This document shows, piece after piece, positions 44,857 to 52,125 of a DNA stretch of 64,000 nt. The notes beneath the pieces are model-generated. The model did not search any database. It had not been told where the DNA came from and worked only from the letters and a program-made list of their open reading frames with translations. The stretch covers positions 124,001 to 188,000 of the forward strand of contig JAYPUW010000003.1 of NCBI GenBank assembly GCA_038134285.1, in the 5' to 3' direction. The translations under genes and the position numbers were made by a program. Origin of the DNA: UBA3478 sp038134285 (GTDB lineage Bacteria; Bacteroidota; Bacteroidia; Flavobacteriales; Flavobacteriaceae). Each line of letters starts with the position of its first letter. Positions within the stretch are counted from its first letter, which is position 1.

Positions 44857-45089
44857 ATATTGAAATTTTCTCCTACATATTTAAAAAGACCTTTTTCAGC
44901 TTTGATCACTTGATCTGGGAATTTCCCAGTGATCTTCCAAACGCATCCATTTATAGTTTTAGGATGAAAATCAGGATAGGCCTCCTCTAACATTTTATTC
45001 AGTTGAGTCCACTGAATACCTTCCGGGTGAGCCTTCAATAGATTAAAGATTTTAAGATAAATTTTTCCCGTTATTGTGCTAGTGTTCAT
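44853..45089 (-). CDS. Small winged-helix-like protein
   Basis: I favour the ATG at 45089 (MNTSTITGKIY), giving 78 residues; an in-frame TTG at 45170 would add 27 residues. The sequence ISWTQLNKMLEEA-like pattern with PKTINGCVWKITGKFPDQV and a final KGLFKYVG resembles winged-helix domains found at the ends of restriction and DNA-binding proteins, as in HARE-HTH or Mrr-like modules. It may be a stand-alone DNA- or protein-binding module. It is translationally coupled to the Kazal lipoprotein. Confidence 0.6.
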   Translation of the reverse strand: MNTSTITGKIYLKIFNLLKAHPEGIQWTQLNKMLEEAYPDFHPKTINGCVWKITGKFPDQVIKAEKGLFKYVGENFNI

Positions 45090-45288
45090 TAGGTATATTG
45101 TTATTCCATTATCAGCGGCTAATTTAGTTATTCGAACAGCAGAATTCAACAAAAACTCGATCTGGGCCAACCTTCAATCATTTTATTTATAGCATTTATT
45201 AAAATGAATATTAAGCCGAGATAAATTCTATGGTTCGCGGCTTATTTTATTTTATAACTTTCGAAATAAATTTCTTATTCAATTTAAT

Positions 45289-45651
45289 ATGTTAAAGAGA
45301 TTCTCGCTTTTCGTTGGAATTTCATTATTGATATTTCAACTGGGTTGTTCTACCTCAAAAAACTCCATAGAATCAACTAATGAAAACAAGCCTGAATGGT
45401 TTAATATTTCAGCCTCAACAGATCTAAGCGCAGTAGGTAATTTTTCAACTGGAAATGGTTACGTGGGTAATTTTTCGATGAATATTCGTGTTAGAGCTCA
45501 AAAATTAACAGACAGTGAAGGGTATAAAGTTCTGCAGGTTCAAGTGAAGAATGGGATGAGTTGGGCTCGTGTGTATTTTAGGGGTGTAACAGAACAAGGA
45601 AATATTTATAAGTATGACTTTGGCGGGCAGACGTACTACTTTAGTTTGTGA
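45289..45651 (+). CDS. Small hypothetical lipoprotein, 120 residues
   Basis: A lipobox QLGC places a lipidated cysteine at residue 20. The mature part is beta-rich with two near-repeats around GNFSTGNGYVGNFSMN and ends YDFGGQTYYFSL. I do not recognise the family. The gene is AT-rich, like the divergent genes upstream. A hairpin at 45705 lies downstream and could end this transcript as well as the opposite one. Confidence 0.65.
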   Translation: MLKRFSLFVGISLLIFQLGCSTSKNSIESTNENKPEWFNISASTDLSAVGNFSTGNGYVGNFSMNIRVRAQKLTDSEGYKVLQVQVKNGMSWARVYFRGVTEQGNIYKYDFGGQTYYFSL

Positions 45652-45704
45652 TTTTAAAGTACGCTCTTATTTGAGCAATAATTTCCTCAATTATAATATC
45701 GGTA

Positions 45705-45742
45705 AAACAAAAAAGCCCATCCTTTCGAATGAGCTCTTTACT
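45705..45742 (-). terminator. Intrinsic terminator for the acidic lipoprotein gene
   Basis: On the minus strand, AAAGAGCTCAT pairs with ATGGGCTTTTTT (two wobble pairs) around an 8-base loop and is followed by TTTTGTTTT. It lies 14 bases after the stop of the gene at 45757. Its core AAAAGCCCATCCTTTCG recurs exactly at 46243-46259 near tRNA-Phe. Confidence 0.7.
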
Positions 45743-45756
45743 TTCGAAGTGCTAAA

Positions 45757-45978
45757 CTAGTTAGAGCTAGCTTCAGTTGCAGTTTCTTCTGTGGTTTCTT
45801 CTGAAATGATCTCTTCAGTAGCTTCCCATTCAGTTTCTGTGCTAACTGATGTTGAGTCAATTACCTCAACTTGAATTTCTTGAGCCTCTTCTGCTCCTTC
45901 TGTAGAGGGAGTAGTTGATCTGCCAGAGCATGCCACTGCACCAAATACAACGGCCATTATTAGAATTGTTTTTTTCAT
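45757..45978 (-). CDS. Small acidic lipoprotein, 73 residues
   Basis: The protein has a lipobox AVAC (cysteine 17) and a mature part of about 56 residues. That part is almost all Glu, Thr, Ser and Ala (for example EGAEEAQEIQVEVID, EETTEETATEASSN), so it is likely unfolded and strongly negative. Such proteins are common at the flavobacterial cell envelope, with unknown function. A TATTTTCG element upstream and a terminator downstream mark it as a single-gene unit. Confidence 0.75.
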   Translation of the reverse strand: MKKTILIMAVVFGAVACSGRSTTPSTEGAEEAQEIQVEVIDSTSVSTETEWEATEEIISEETTEETATEASSN

Positions 45979-46188
45979 TTTTTTTGATATTTGCTTTAAT
46001 GCTTTAAAATCGTGCGAAAATAGTCTAAAAATAATTGAGTTTATTAAAATTCAATGAAATTATTTTTTGAAATCAACGAACTAGCAATCAGATGGTTATA
46101 GCCCAGGAGATACCTCGCTTTTCTCGGTGTTCCGTTGGTCCCTCACCTGAAAATACTAAAAGCTAATGTCCGCCTTGAGCGGGCATTC
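45979..46188. other. Intergenic region with promoter and small hairpin, no gene seen
   Basis: This stretch holds the promoter of the acidic lipoprotein on the minus strand (TATTTTCG at 46015-46022, one mismatch to TAnnTTTG). A 9-base hairpin AATGTCCGC / GCGGGCATT follows at 46165-46187. Between them, bases 46081-46150 carry no frame of useful length; the minus-strand reading VRDQRNTEKSEVSPGL is short and lacks a start. Confidence 0.5.
46165..46187. terminator. Hairpin, possible weak terminator
   Basis: A 9-base stem with one G-T pair and a 5-base CTTGA loop is followed on the plus strand by CTTTT and on the minus strand by AGCTTTTAG. Tails in both directions are short, so termination strength is doubtful. 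Confidence 0.4.
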
Positions 46189-46247
46189 TTTTGTCGTTTC
46201 AAGAGCCTTACGCATACAAGCATTCGACGCCTCTTATAACGACAAAA
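46189..46247. repeat. 59-base imperfect palindrome next to tRNA-Phe
   Basis: TTTTGTCGTT at the left end is the exact reverse complement of AACGACAAAA at the right end. After a 2x2 mismatch, AAGAG pairs with CTCTT, leaving a 25-base loop. The long stem does not end in a T run and overlaps the terminators on both sides, so its role (RNA element, recombination site or chance) is unclear. Confidence 0.5.
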
Positions 46248-46276
46248 GCCCATCCTTTCGGATGAGCTTTTTGTGA
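46240..46276 (-). terminator. Intrinsic terminator of tRNA-Phe
   Basis: On the minus strand, AAAAAGCTCATCC pairs with GGATGGGCTTTT around CGAAA and is followed by GTCGTTAT. It lies 10-40 bases after the tRNA 3' end. Its core matches the terminator at 45705, so this hairpin type is re-used. Confidence 0.6.
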
Positions 46277-46282
46277 TTTAAG

Positions 46283-46355
46283 TGGTACCTCCAGGAATCG
46301 AACCAGGGACACATGGATTTTCAGTCCATTGCTCTACCAACTGAGCTAAGGTACC
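46283..46355 (-). tRNA. tRNA-Phe (GAA)
   Basis: The minus strand folds as a 73-base cloverleaf. It has acceptor stem GGTACCT/AGGTACC with discriminator A, D-loop AGCTCAGTTGGTAGAGC, anticodon loop CTGAAAA reading GAA, and T-arm CTGGTTCGATTCCTG-like pairing. CCA is not encoded. A perfect -7 element TATATTTG lies 33 bases upstream. Confidence 0.95.
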
Positions 46356-46388
46356 TCTCAATAAGGCTTGAAGGAATTCAAGCGGGTG

Positions 46389-46396
46389 CAAATATA
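46389..46396 (-). promoter_or_regulatory. -7 element (TATATTTG) of tRNA-Phe
   Basis: The minus strand reads TATATTTGCACC, a perfect TAnnTTTG with the GCACC often seen after it, 33 bases before the tRNA 5' end. A TTTT, but no TTG, lies at the -33 distance. Confidence 0.6.
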
Positions 46397-46469
46397 ACCG
46401 ATATTTCACGATTTGAAAATAAATGGATCCAAAATGTGAGGGCTGGTCAGCATTTGCGATCTTTAAGCC

Positions 46470-47201
46470 ATGGATCTCGTTATAGACATCGGAAACACCC
46501 GTTCTAAGGTGGCAGTATTTGCCTCAAATAACTGTCTTGAGTTAAAGGCTTATGATTCGCTTAGCTTAATCGACGGAGTAAGAGGGATTCTTTCTGAATT
46601 CAAATTGATCGACAGAGCAATTGTGAGTGCGGTGGGCGGTGAGCCCGAAGGCCTCGTTGATATCCTTGATACGCTTAAAGAGGTGGTTTGGGTAGATGAA
46701 CACACTCAACTAATGTTTGAGAACGACTACCAGAGTAAAGAGACGTTAGGAGCTGACAGAAAGGCCTTGATGGCGGCTGCATATCGAAATCATCCGGGTA
46801 AAAACGTGTTGGTCATTGACCTGGGGAGTTGTATCACTTATGATCTGCTCGAAGGAGGTAAGCGTTATGTGGGTGGAGCGATTAGTCCGGGCTGGCGCAT
46901 GCGAGTAAAGGCCATGCACGAGTTCACTAGTAAGTTACCTTCGCTTCAGCCTAGTGAGCCCATGACGGTGCTTGGAGATACCACATCGAGTTGCATGCAA
47001 ATCGGAGCCTACAATGGGGTGGTCGGAGAGCTCCAAGAACTCATCAAAGAGTACCGTAAGCACTTTGAAGATTTAACAGTCATTTTAACAGGCGGAGACG
47101 CCGAAATTTTTGGCAAACGCCTAAAAAACTGCATATTTGCGCATTCTAATTTCCTCTTAGAAGGTTTGCACGAGCTTCTTGAGTACAATACAATAAGGTA
47201 A
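46470..47201 (+). CDS. coaX: Type III pantothenate kinase
   Basis: The 243-residue protein has the CoaX phosphate loop LVIDIGNTRSKVAVF at residues 3-17, the GADRKALMAAA motif and DLGSCITYDLL with the conserved catalytic aspartate. It performs the first step of coenzyme A synthesis without feedback inhibition by CoA. Its TAA shares a base with the ATG of the next gene. It heads a long plus-strand run of envelope genes in an order familiar from Flavobacteriia. Confidence 0.95.
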   Translation: MDLVIDIGNTRSKVAVFASNNCLELKAYDSLSLIDGVRGILSEFKLIDRAIVSAVGGEPEGLVDILDTLKEVVWVDEHTQLMFENDYQSKETLGADRKALMAAAYRNHPGKNVLVIDLGSCITYDLLEGGKRYVGGAISPGWRMRVKAMHEFTSKLPSLQPSEPMTVLGDTTSSCMQIGAYNGVVGELQELIKEYRKHFEDLTVILTGGDAEIFGKRLKNCIFAHSNFLLEGLHELLEYNTIR

Positions 47202-48496
47202 TGAGGTTGCGTTTTTCGCTATTTGCCCTTTTTCTAGTGAGTATTATGTCGGCCCAACAAGGGACCTTCTCGCCCTATTCGTATTTCGGATTGGGAGATG
47301 TGGCCCCTAAATCGTTGATCGAAAACCGTGGAATGGCAGGGGTTAGTATGCTCGGAGACAGCATTCACATGAATTTGCAGAATCCGGCGGCTTTGGCGAA
47401 TCTGAGACTAACCACCTATGCGGTTGGAGCCAATCGCAGAGCATCCGTCCTTAATTCACTTGAAGAGCAGATCGATGGCACCAAAGTCGATAGGGGGCAT
47501 ATTACCAATTTGGATTATTTGGCCTTAGCCCTTCCGTTAAGCCCTAAAGGTGCTTTTTCATTCGGAATCATGCCTTATTCGGCCACGAGTTATCAAATAG
47601 GACAGACGCGTTTTAGCATGCTAACCGACACCGTTCGCACTACTTTTGAGGGTAGCGGAGGAATCAACCGTGCTTTTGCCTCGCTGGGCTATCAATTAAT
47701 TAAAGGGGTTAATGCCGGATTCATGGCACATTACAATTGGGGTATCAAAGAATCGAGAAGGCGTCAGGCTTCTGATCAGGTACAATTCGGTACCTCAGAT
47801 AAGCGCTTTTCAAGAATCAAAGGAATCGATTATACTTCAGCCCTAACGGTTACTATTCCTTTTAAAGTCAAACAGAATAAGTTGAATCTTCACGCCTCTG
47901 CCGTTTATGATTTTGCGTATCAATTAGATGCATCTAACGAGCAGGTTTTCGGGAGCTTTTTAGTTTCTTCAGGAGCCGACCGTGAGGTGTTCAATGTCGA
48001 TCTGGGTAGACTACAAAACTCGCAAATTGAAATGCCTTCGAAAACTACTCTTGGTTTTGGGCTGGGTAGACCTTTTCATTGGTTCATCGGAGCTGAATAC
48101 GCGACTCAAGACATGAGTTTGTTCAAGAATGAGTTCATTGAACCTGTGAATAGCAGTTATGAGATGGCTACGAGTCTGAAGATAGGAGGATACTTTATCC
48201 CGAATTACAATGCCTTGAACGGCATATTGAATCGCATTACCTACCGCGCGGGATTGCGCATTGAAGATACAGGACTCCGCTTAAATCAGACTGCTATTGA
48301 AATGGTGGTGGGTTCATTAGGCTTTAGCCTTCCCATGGGGAGCACTAATGCCGACCGTTTTTCAAGTATCAATGTAGCCCTTGAGTATGGAAGTCGAGGA
48401 ACCACTGATAATGGATTATTAAAAGAATCTTTTTTTGGCATAAATATTGGACTATCGTTAAATGATCGCTGGTTTGTTCAAAGAAGAATCAATTAA
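47201..48496 (+). CDS. Outer membrane beta-barrel protein (FadL/OmpP1-like)
   Basis: The 431-residue protein has a signal peptide ending SIMSAQ, a hydrophobic N-terminal hatch (TFSPYSYFGLGDVAPKSLIENRGMAGVSM) and alternating beta-strands to the end. That resembles FadL-like barrels, which carry hydrophobic molecules inward. It is translationally coupled to coaX. No ligand can be read from sequence. The end, FFGINIGLSLNDRWFVQRRIN, does not finish in the usual aromatic residue. Confidence 0.8.
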   Translation: MRLRFSLFALFLVSIMSAQQGTFSPYSYFGLGDVAPKSLIENRGMAGVSMLGDSIHMNLQNPAALANLRLTTYAVGANRRASVLNSLEEQIDGTKVDRGHITNLDYLALALPLSPKGAFSFGIMPYSATSYQIGQTRFSMLTDTVRTTFEGSGGINRAFASLGYQLIKGVNAGFMAHYNWGIKESRRRQASDQVQFGTSDKRFSRIKGIDYTSALTVTIPFKVKQNKLNLHASAVYDFAYQLDASNEQVFGSFLVSSGADREVFNVDLGRLQNSQIEMPSKTTLGFGLGRPFHWFIGAEYATQDMSLFKNEFIEPVNSSYEMATSLKIGGYFIPNYNALNGILNRITYRAGLRIEDTGLRLNQTAIEMVVGSLGFSLPMGSTNADRFSSINVALEYGSRGTTDNGLLKESFFGINIGLSLNDRWFVQRRIN

Positions 48497-48546
48497 CCTC
48501 AAAAAATAGTATTTTCACGACCTTAAAATCACTAACACAAACCGTT

Positions 48547-49917
48547 ATGAGAAGAAATGTATTTTTTGTTGCCATGGCTTTGTCGTTGGTCTTTTCTATG
48601 GCCTTTGGCCAAGCTCAGAATCAAGAGTGTGTGACCAATCTTTCTATTTACGTAGAAAGTGCAAAAGTTAAAAACTACGACGCAGCCTACGAGCCATGGA
48701 AATTTACCTATGAGACTTGTCCAGAGCTCAATCGTGCAAACTACCTTTATGGAGAGCGCATCTTAAAGCATAAGATTGAAAACTCTGAAGGAGAAGAGCG
48801 TGTAGCTCACACTGCAATGCTTCTGAAGGTTTACGACGATGCAATGAAGTATTTTCCTAGTCGCTATCCGCTTGCCTCAGTGGTCATTGACAAAGTATTG
48901 CTTCAGCGTTCAGAGCAGCTCATTGACGATGAGCAGATTTTCAGTCAACTCGATCAAGCCTTCAAGGCGGACCGTGCCAATTTCTCTAATCCTCAAGCGC
49001 TTTACTTGTATTTCTCAAGTCTGGTAGACCTAAACACTGCTGGTAGGCGCGAGCTGCAGGATGTTTTCGAAGTATACGATGAGGTTGTAGCCAAGCTTGA
49101 AGAAGAGAATAAGTCTTTAACTGATGAGATTGCCAAGTTGCTTCCACTAGAAGAAGATGGATCGATTTCTGACAAAGACAAAAGGCGCCTTGAGGTGTAC
49201 AGTACCAATTCGGATTCGTTCGGTAAGGTTGCTGCGAGTGTCGACGTTAAGCTAGGTGCCCTTGCAGATTGCGAGAACCTTGTTCCGCTTTACGAGAAAA
49301 GCTATGAGGCTCGTAAGACCGATATAGTTTGGGTGAAGAGTGCCGTAGGCCGTATGTTCGGAAAAGACTGTACCGACTCACCTATGTTTAGAAAGTTATT
49401 CGAAGCGCAAATTGCGCTAGAACCATCAGCGGATGCCTACCTGTACGGAGGGACGTTAAAGCAAAAGGCTGGAGACATTCAGGGAGCACTTGCGGACTTT
49501 AATAAATCAGCAGAACTAGAGACGGACCCTTACAAGCGTTCAAATATTTTATATAAGATCGCAACCATTGTCCGTAAGAACAACAAGGTTCAGGCGCGCA
49601 ATTACTTGAATCAAGCGATCAAAGCGAACCCGTCTAACGGTAGAGCTTACTTGTTACAAGCTGCGCTTTATGCTGATAGTGCAAATGAGTGTGGTGAGAC
49701 ACAATTCGATAAGAGAGCGGTTTACTGGTTGGCCGCGAAGACAGCCGATCGTGCCGGTCGTGTAGATCCATCACTTAGAAGCACTGCCGATAAAGCGGTT
49801 GAATCGTACAACGCTAAGGCACCTTCTAAAACTGATGTCTTCAACTCCGGAAGAGCCGGCGAGGTGATCAGCTTCTCATGCTGGGTAGGTGGTTCTGTAA
49901 CCATCCCATCATTATAA
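48547..49917 (+). CDS. Secreted tetratricopeptide-repeat protein
   Basis: The 456-residue protein has a signal peptide (to about residue 22, AFGQA) and helical repeats. A clear TPR is at about residues 300-370 (PSADAYLYGGTLKQKAGDIQGALADFNKSA, then NPSNGRAYLLQAALYADSA). It has four or five cysteines. It is periplasmic or outer-membrane attached and probably scaffolds envelope proteins. The gene lies 50 bases after the barrel gene and four bases before lptC. Confidence 0.87.
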   Translation: MRRNVFFVAMALSLVFSMAFGQAQNQECVTNLSIYVESAKVKNYDAAYEPWKFTYETCPELNRANYLYGERILKHKIENSEGEERVAHTAMLLKVYDDAMKYFPSRYPLASVVIDKVLLQRSEQLIDDEQIFSQLDQAFKADRANFSNPQALYLYFSSLVDLNTAGRRELQDVFEVYDEVVAKLEEENKSLTDEIAKLLPLEEDGSISDKDKRRLEVYSTNSDSFGKVAASVDVKLGALADCENLVPLYEKSYEARKTDIVWVKSAVGRMFGKDCTDSPMFRKLFEAQIALEPSADAYLYGGTLKQKAGDIQGALADFNKSAELETDPYKRSNILYKIATIVRKNNKVQARNYLNQAIKANPSNGRAYLLQAALYADSANECGETQFDKRAVYWLAAKTADRAGRVDPSLRSTADKAVESYNAKAPSKTDVFNSGRAGEVISFSCWVGGSVTIPSL

Positions 49918-49921
49918 GACT

Positions 49922-50545
49922 ATGCTCGTTAAGGGCGTCTCTATATCTATAAGATTCCAAGCCACGGCTTTCGCCGTGGCTTGCGTTCTTTTAAGCTGTA
50001 CTGATTCGTTTCAAAATCCTGAATTGAGTAATGAAGAAAGCCGCTTACCTGCTGCGATTTCAGAAAACCTCAGGTTGTATTACACCGAGTCTGTTCGCCC
50101 TATAGATCTTATTGAATCCGATTCAACCCGAGTTGTAGCGGTTCTCGAGAGTAAACGCAACGAGAATTATGAGAATCGTGCGTTTCGTTTTCAGCGTTTT
50201 CCCGAAGGGATCGAGATCACGCTGTATAACGACGAAGATCAGCCTACTGAGGTGGTGGCTGACTCTGCCTTGTATTACCTCGAAACAGGCATATTAAATC
50301 TTATGGGAGACGTAAAGGTCTATTCTTTCGATGGAAAAAGGCTCTTCACCGATCAGCTTTACTGGGATAGAGAATTGGCCTGGGTCTACAGTGAGAGTAA
50401 TTTTCGATACCAGAACCCCGAAGAGAAAACCGAGATGACCGGCAAAGGAATGCAATTTAGCCGCGATTTCTCGACCTTTGAGGCCCTTCAAACGAGCGGT
50501 GTCCTCGAACTTTCAGAATCTCCGTCTGAGATTCAAGAAGACTAG
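49922..50545 (+). CDS. lptC: LPS export protein LptC, lipoprotein form
   Basis: The 207-residue protein has a lipobox VLLSC (cysteine 26) and the LptC/OstA-like periplasmic fold (ALYYLETGILNLMGDVKVYSFDGKRLFTDQLYWD). It passes LPS from the inner-membrane LptFGB complex to LptA. Bacteroidota LptC often has this lipid anchor instead of a transmembrane helix. The coding of its signal peptide contains an 11-base perfect hairpin (49958-49983). Confidence 0.85.
   Translation: MLVKGVSISIRFQATAFAVACVLLSCTDSFQNPELSNEESRLPAAISENLRLYYTESVRPIDLIESDSTRVVAVLESKRNENYENRAFRFQRFPEGIEITLYNDEDQPTEVVADSALYYLETGILNLMGDVKVYSFDGKRLFTDQLYWDRELAWVYSESNFRYQNPEEKTEMTGKGMQFSRDFSTFEALQTSGVLELSESPSEIQED
49958..49983. other. 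Strong hairpin inside the lptC signal-peptide coding region
   Basis: CAAGCCACGGC and GCCGTGGCTTG form a perfect 11-base stem with a TTTC tetraloop, 41-66 bases after the TPR gene stop. It is followed by CGTTCTTTT, a short T-rich run. It could act as an attenuating terminator or an mRNA processing or stability element at the junction. Confidence 0.6.
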
Positions 50546-50557
50546 TATCTTTATCTC

Positions 50558-50764
50558 ATGATACGACTCTTACGTTATACCGAATACCTTTATTTGATCG
50601 TAGCCTTTTTTGCAGGCTACAGACTCATAGAATTATTAGGTTCAGATAGCCAAGAACGCCTCATTTTTGGGTTGTTCTTCGTGGTCTCTATTGGGATGTT
50701 TTTGTTTCGGCGCAACTACCGCAAGAAATTCGAAAAGCGCGAGCGCGAAGCGCAAGACCGCTAA
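50558..50764 (+). CDS. Small membrane protein, 68 residues
   Basis: Two transmembrane helices (YLYLIVAFFAGYRLIELL and RLIFGLFFVVSIGMFLF) are followed by a very basic tail RRNYRKKFEKREREAQDR that should face the cytoplasm. It lies 12 bases after lptC and just before the CNNM/CBS gene on the same strand. Similar small proteins occur in this position in related genomes from memory; the function is unknown. Confidence 0.75.
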   Translation: MIRLLRYTEYLYLIVAFFAGYRLIELLGSDSQERLIFGLFFVVSIGMFLFRRNYRKKFEKREREAQDR

Positions 50765-50776
50765 ACGTTTTACCCT

Positions 50777-52066
50777 TTGAGCTCTTACATCGCAGTTATA
50801 CTAGTGTCTCTTTTGCTCTCTGCCTTTTTTTCGGGCATGGAGATTGCTTTTGTCTCTGCGAACCGTATTCATATTGAGATTGAAAAGAAGCAAGAAGGCT
50901 TTTTGGCAAATATTCTTAGGCGATTGACTGCTTCTCCGGCCAAGTTTATCGCCAGCATGCTTATTGGCAATAATTTAGCATTGGTGGTCTATGGTTATTT
51001 TATGGGTAGGATGCTCTTATCGATCCTGCCGCAAGGAGGACCTTTAGATCCGTTATGGAAGCAATTGGTGTTTTCAGAGTTTCAATTGCTTACCCATACG
51101 GTGATTTCTACCCTGATTATTCTTTTTACTGCAGAGTTCACCCCAAAGGTCTTTTTTCAAATTTACGCGAATACCTTGCTCAAGGCTTTAGCTATCCCGG
51201 CTTACGCGTTTTTCTTGCTTTTTTCTGGATTTTCATGGCTGGTGATTCGCTTTTCAGATTCATTATTGAGGCTCTTTAAAGTAGACGGGATTGCCGAGAC
51301 CGAGGTGTTTAGTAAGGTAGATCTCGGAGATTATATATCGCAGCAGATCCAATCCGCTAACGAAGATCAGGAGCTCGATTCCGAGATTCAAATTTTTCAA
51401 AACGCTCTTGAATTTGCAGAAGTAAAAGCACGGGAGATTATGATTCCGCGTAACGAGATCACGGCAATCGAGCTGCACGATCCGATTGAAGATTTGAAAG
51501 AACTCTTTATCGAAACCGGTTACTCGAAGATTCTAGTATATCGTGATACCATAGACGACATTATAGGACAGGTTAACACCTTTGACCTCTTTAAAAAACC
51601 ACGCTCACTGCGCACCATCACAAGCACAGTTGAATACGTTCCTGAAACGATGTTGATACACGATATCCTCAATCAGCTCATCAAAAAGCGCCGGGGAATC
51701 GCCGTGGTGCTCGACGAGTATGGGGGAACCTCTGGTATGCTGACTATTGAAGATATTGTCGAAGAATTATTTGGTGAGATTGAAGACGAACACGACACCG
51801 TTGAGTACACCGAAGAACAGCTCAATGAGAATAAGTATTTGTTTTCAGGCAGGCTAGACGTGGATTATGTCAATGAAAAATACAAGCTCAATCTGCCCGA
51901 AAGCGACGAATATGAAACGCTAGCCGGACTGATCATGAGCTTCACCGAAGAGATTCCCGAAATAGGGACAGAAATTCGCAGTCAAGGCTTCATTTTTACC
52001 GTTGTTGAAGTCTCTCAAACACGCATTGAGAAAATCCGGGTCTTATGCGTTAAAGACGAGGAGTAA
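50777..52066 (+). CDS. CNNM/CBS-domain membrane protein (hemolysin C/CorC family)
   Basis: The start is TTG at 50777 (LSSYIAVILVSLLLSAFFSGMEIAFVSANR); no ATG precedes the conserved CNNM segment in frame. The protein has 429 residues: a DUF21/CNNM domain with four helices (1-190), two CBS domains (about 205-320, REIMIPRNEITAIE and RRGIAVVLDEYGGTSGMLT) and a CorC_HlyC domain at the end. It is likely a magnesium or other divalent cation exporter or sensor of the inner membrane. Confidence 0.9.
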   Translation: MSSYIAVILVSLLLSAFFSGMEIAFVSANRIHIEIEKKQEGFLANILRRLTASPAKFIASMLIGNNLALVVYGYFMGRMLLSILPQGGPLDPLWKQLVFSEFQLLTHTVISTLIILFTAEFTPKVFFQIYANTLLKALAIPAYAFFLLFSGFSWLVIRFSDSLLRLFKVDGIAETEVFSKVDLGDYISQQIQSANEDQELDSEIQIFQNALEFAEVKAREIMIPRNEITAIELHDPIEDLKELFIETGYSKILVYRDTIDDIIGQVNTFDLFKKPRSLRTITSTVEYVPETMLIHDILNQLIKKRRGIAVVLDEYGGTSGMLTIEDIVEELFGEIEDEHDTVEYTEEQLNENKYLFSGRLDVDYVNEKYKLNLPESDEYETLAGLIMSFTEEIPEIGTEIRSQGFIFTVVEVSQTRIEKIRVLCVKDEE

Positions 52067-52093
52067 ACATTTCTGTTTTTCCCAGAAAATGGG

Positions 52094-52101
52094 TACTTTC
52101 G
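52094..52101 (+). promoter_or_regulatory. Likely -7 element of the PpiD-like gene
   Basis: TACTTTCG, followed by CTCC, has one mismatch from TAnnTTTG and sits 24 bases before the ATG at 52126. No TTG is visible at -33. Confidence 0.35.
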
Positions 52102-52125
52102 CTCCTCTTTGAAAACAGTTGAATA

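Noticed and set aside
46081..46150. Minus-strand ORF fragment or tmRNA/SRP RNA end
   Set aside because: The frame has no start and is short, and no tRNA-like or SRP consensus motif is present.
46189..46247. Integron attC site
   Set aside because: The palindrome lacks the RYYYAAC and GTTRRRY core sites in the proper order, and no integrase is in the window.
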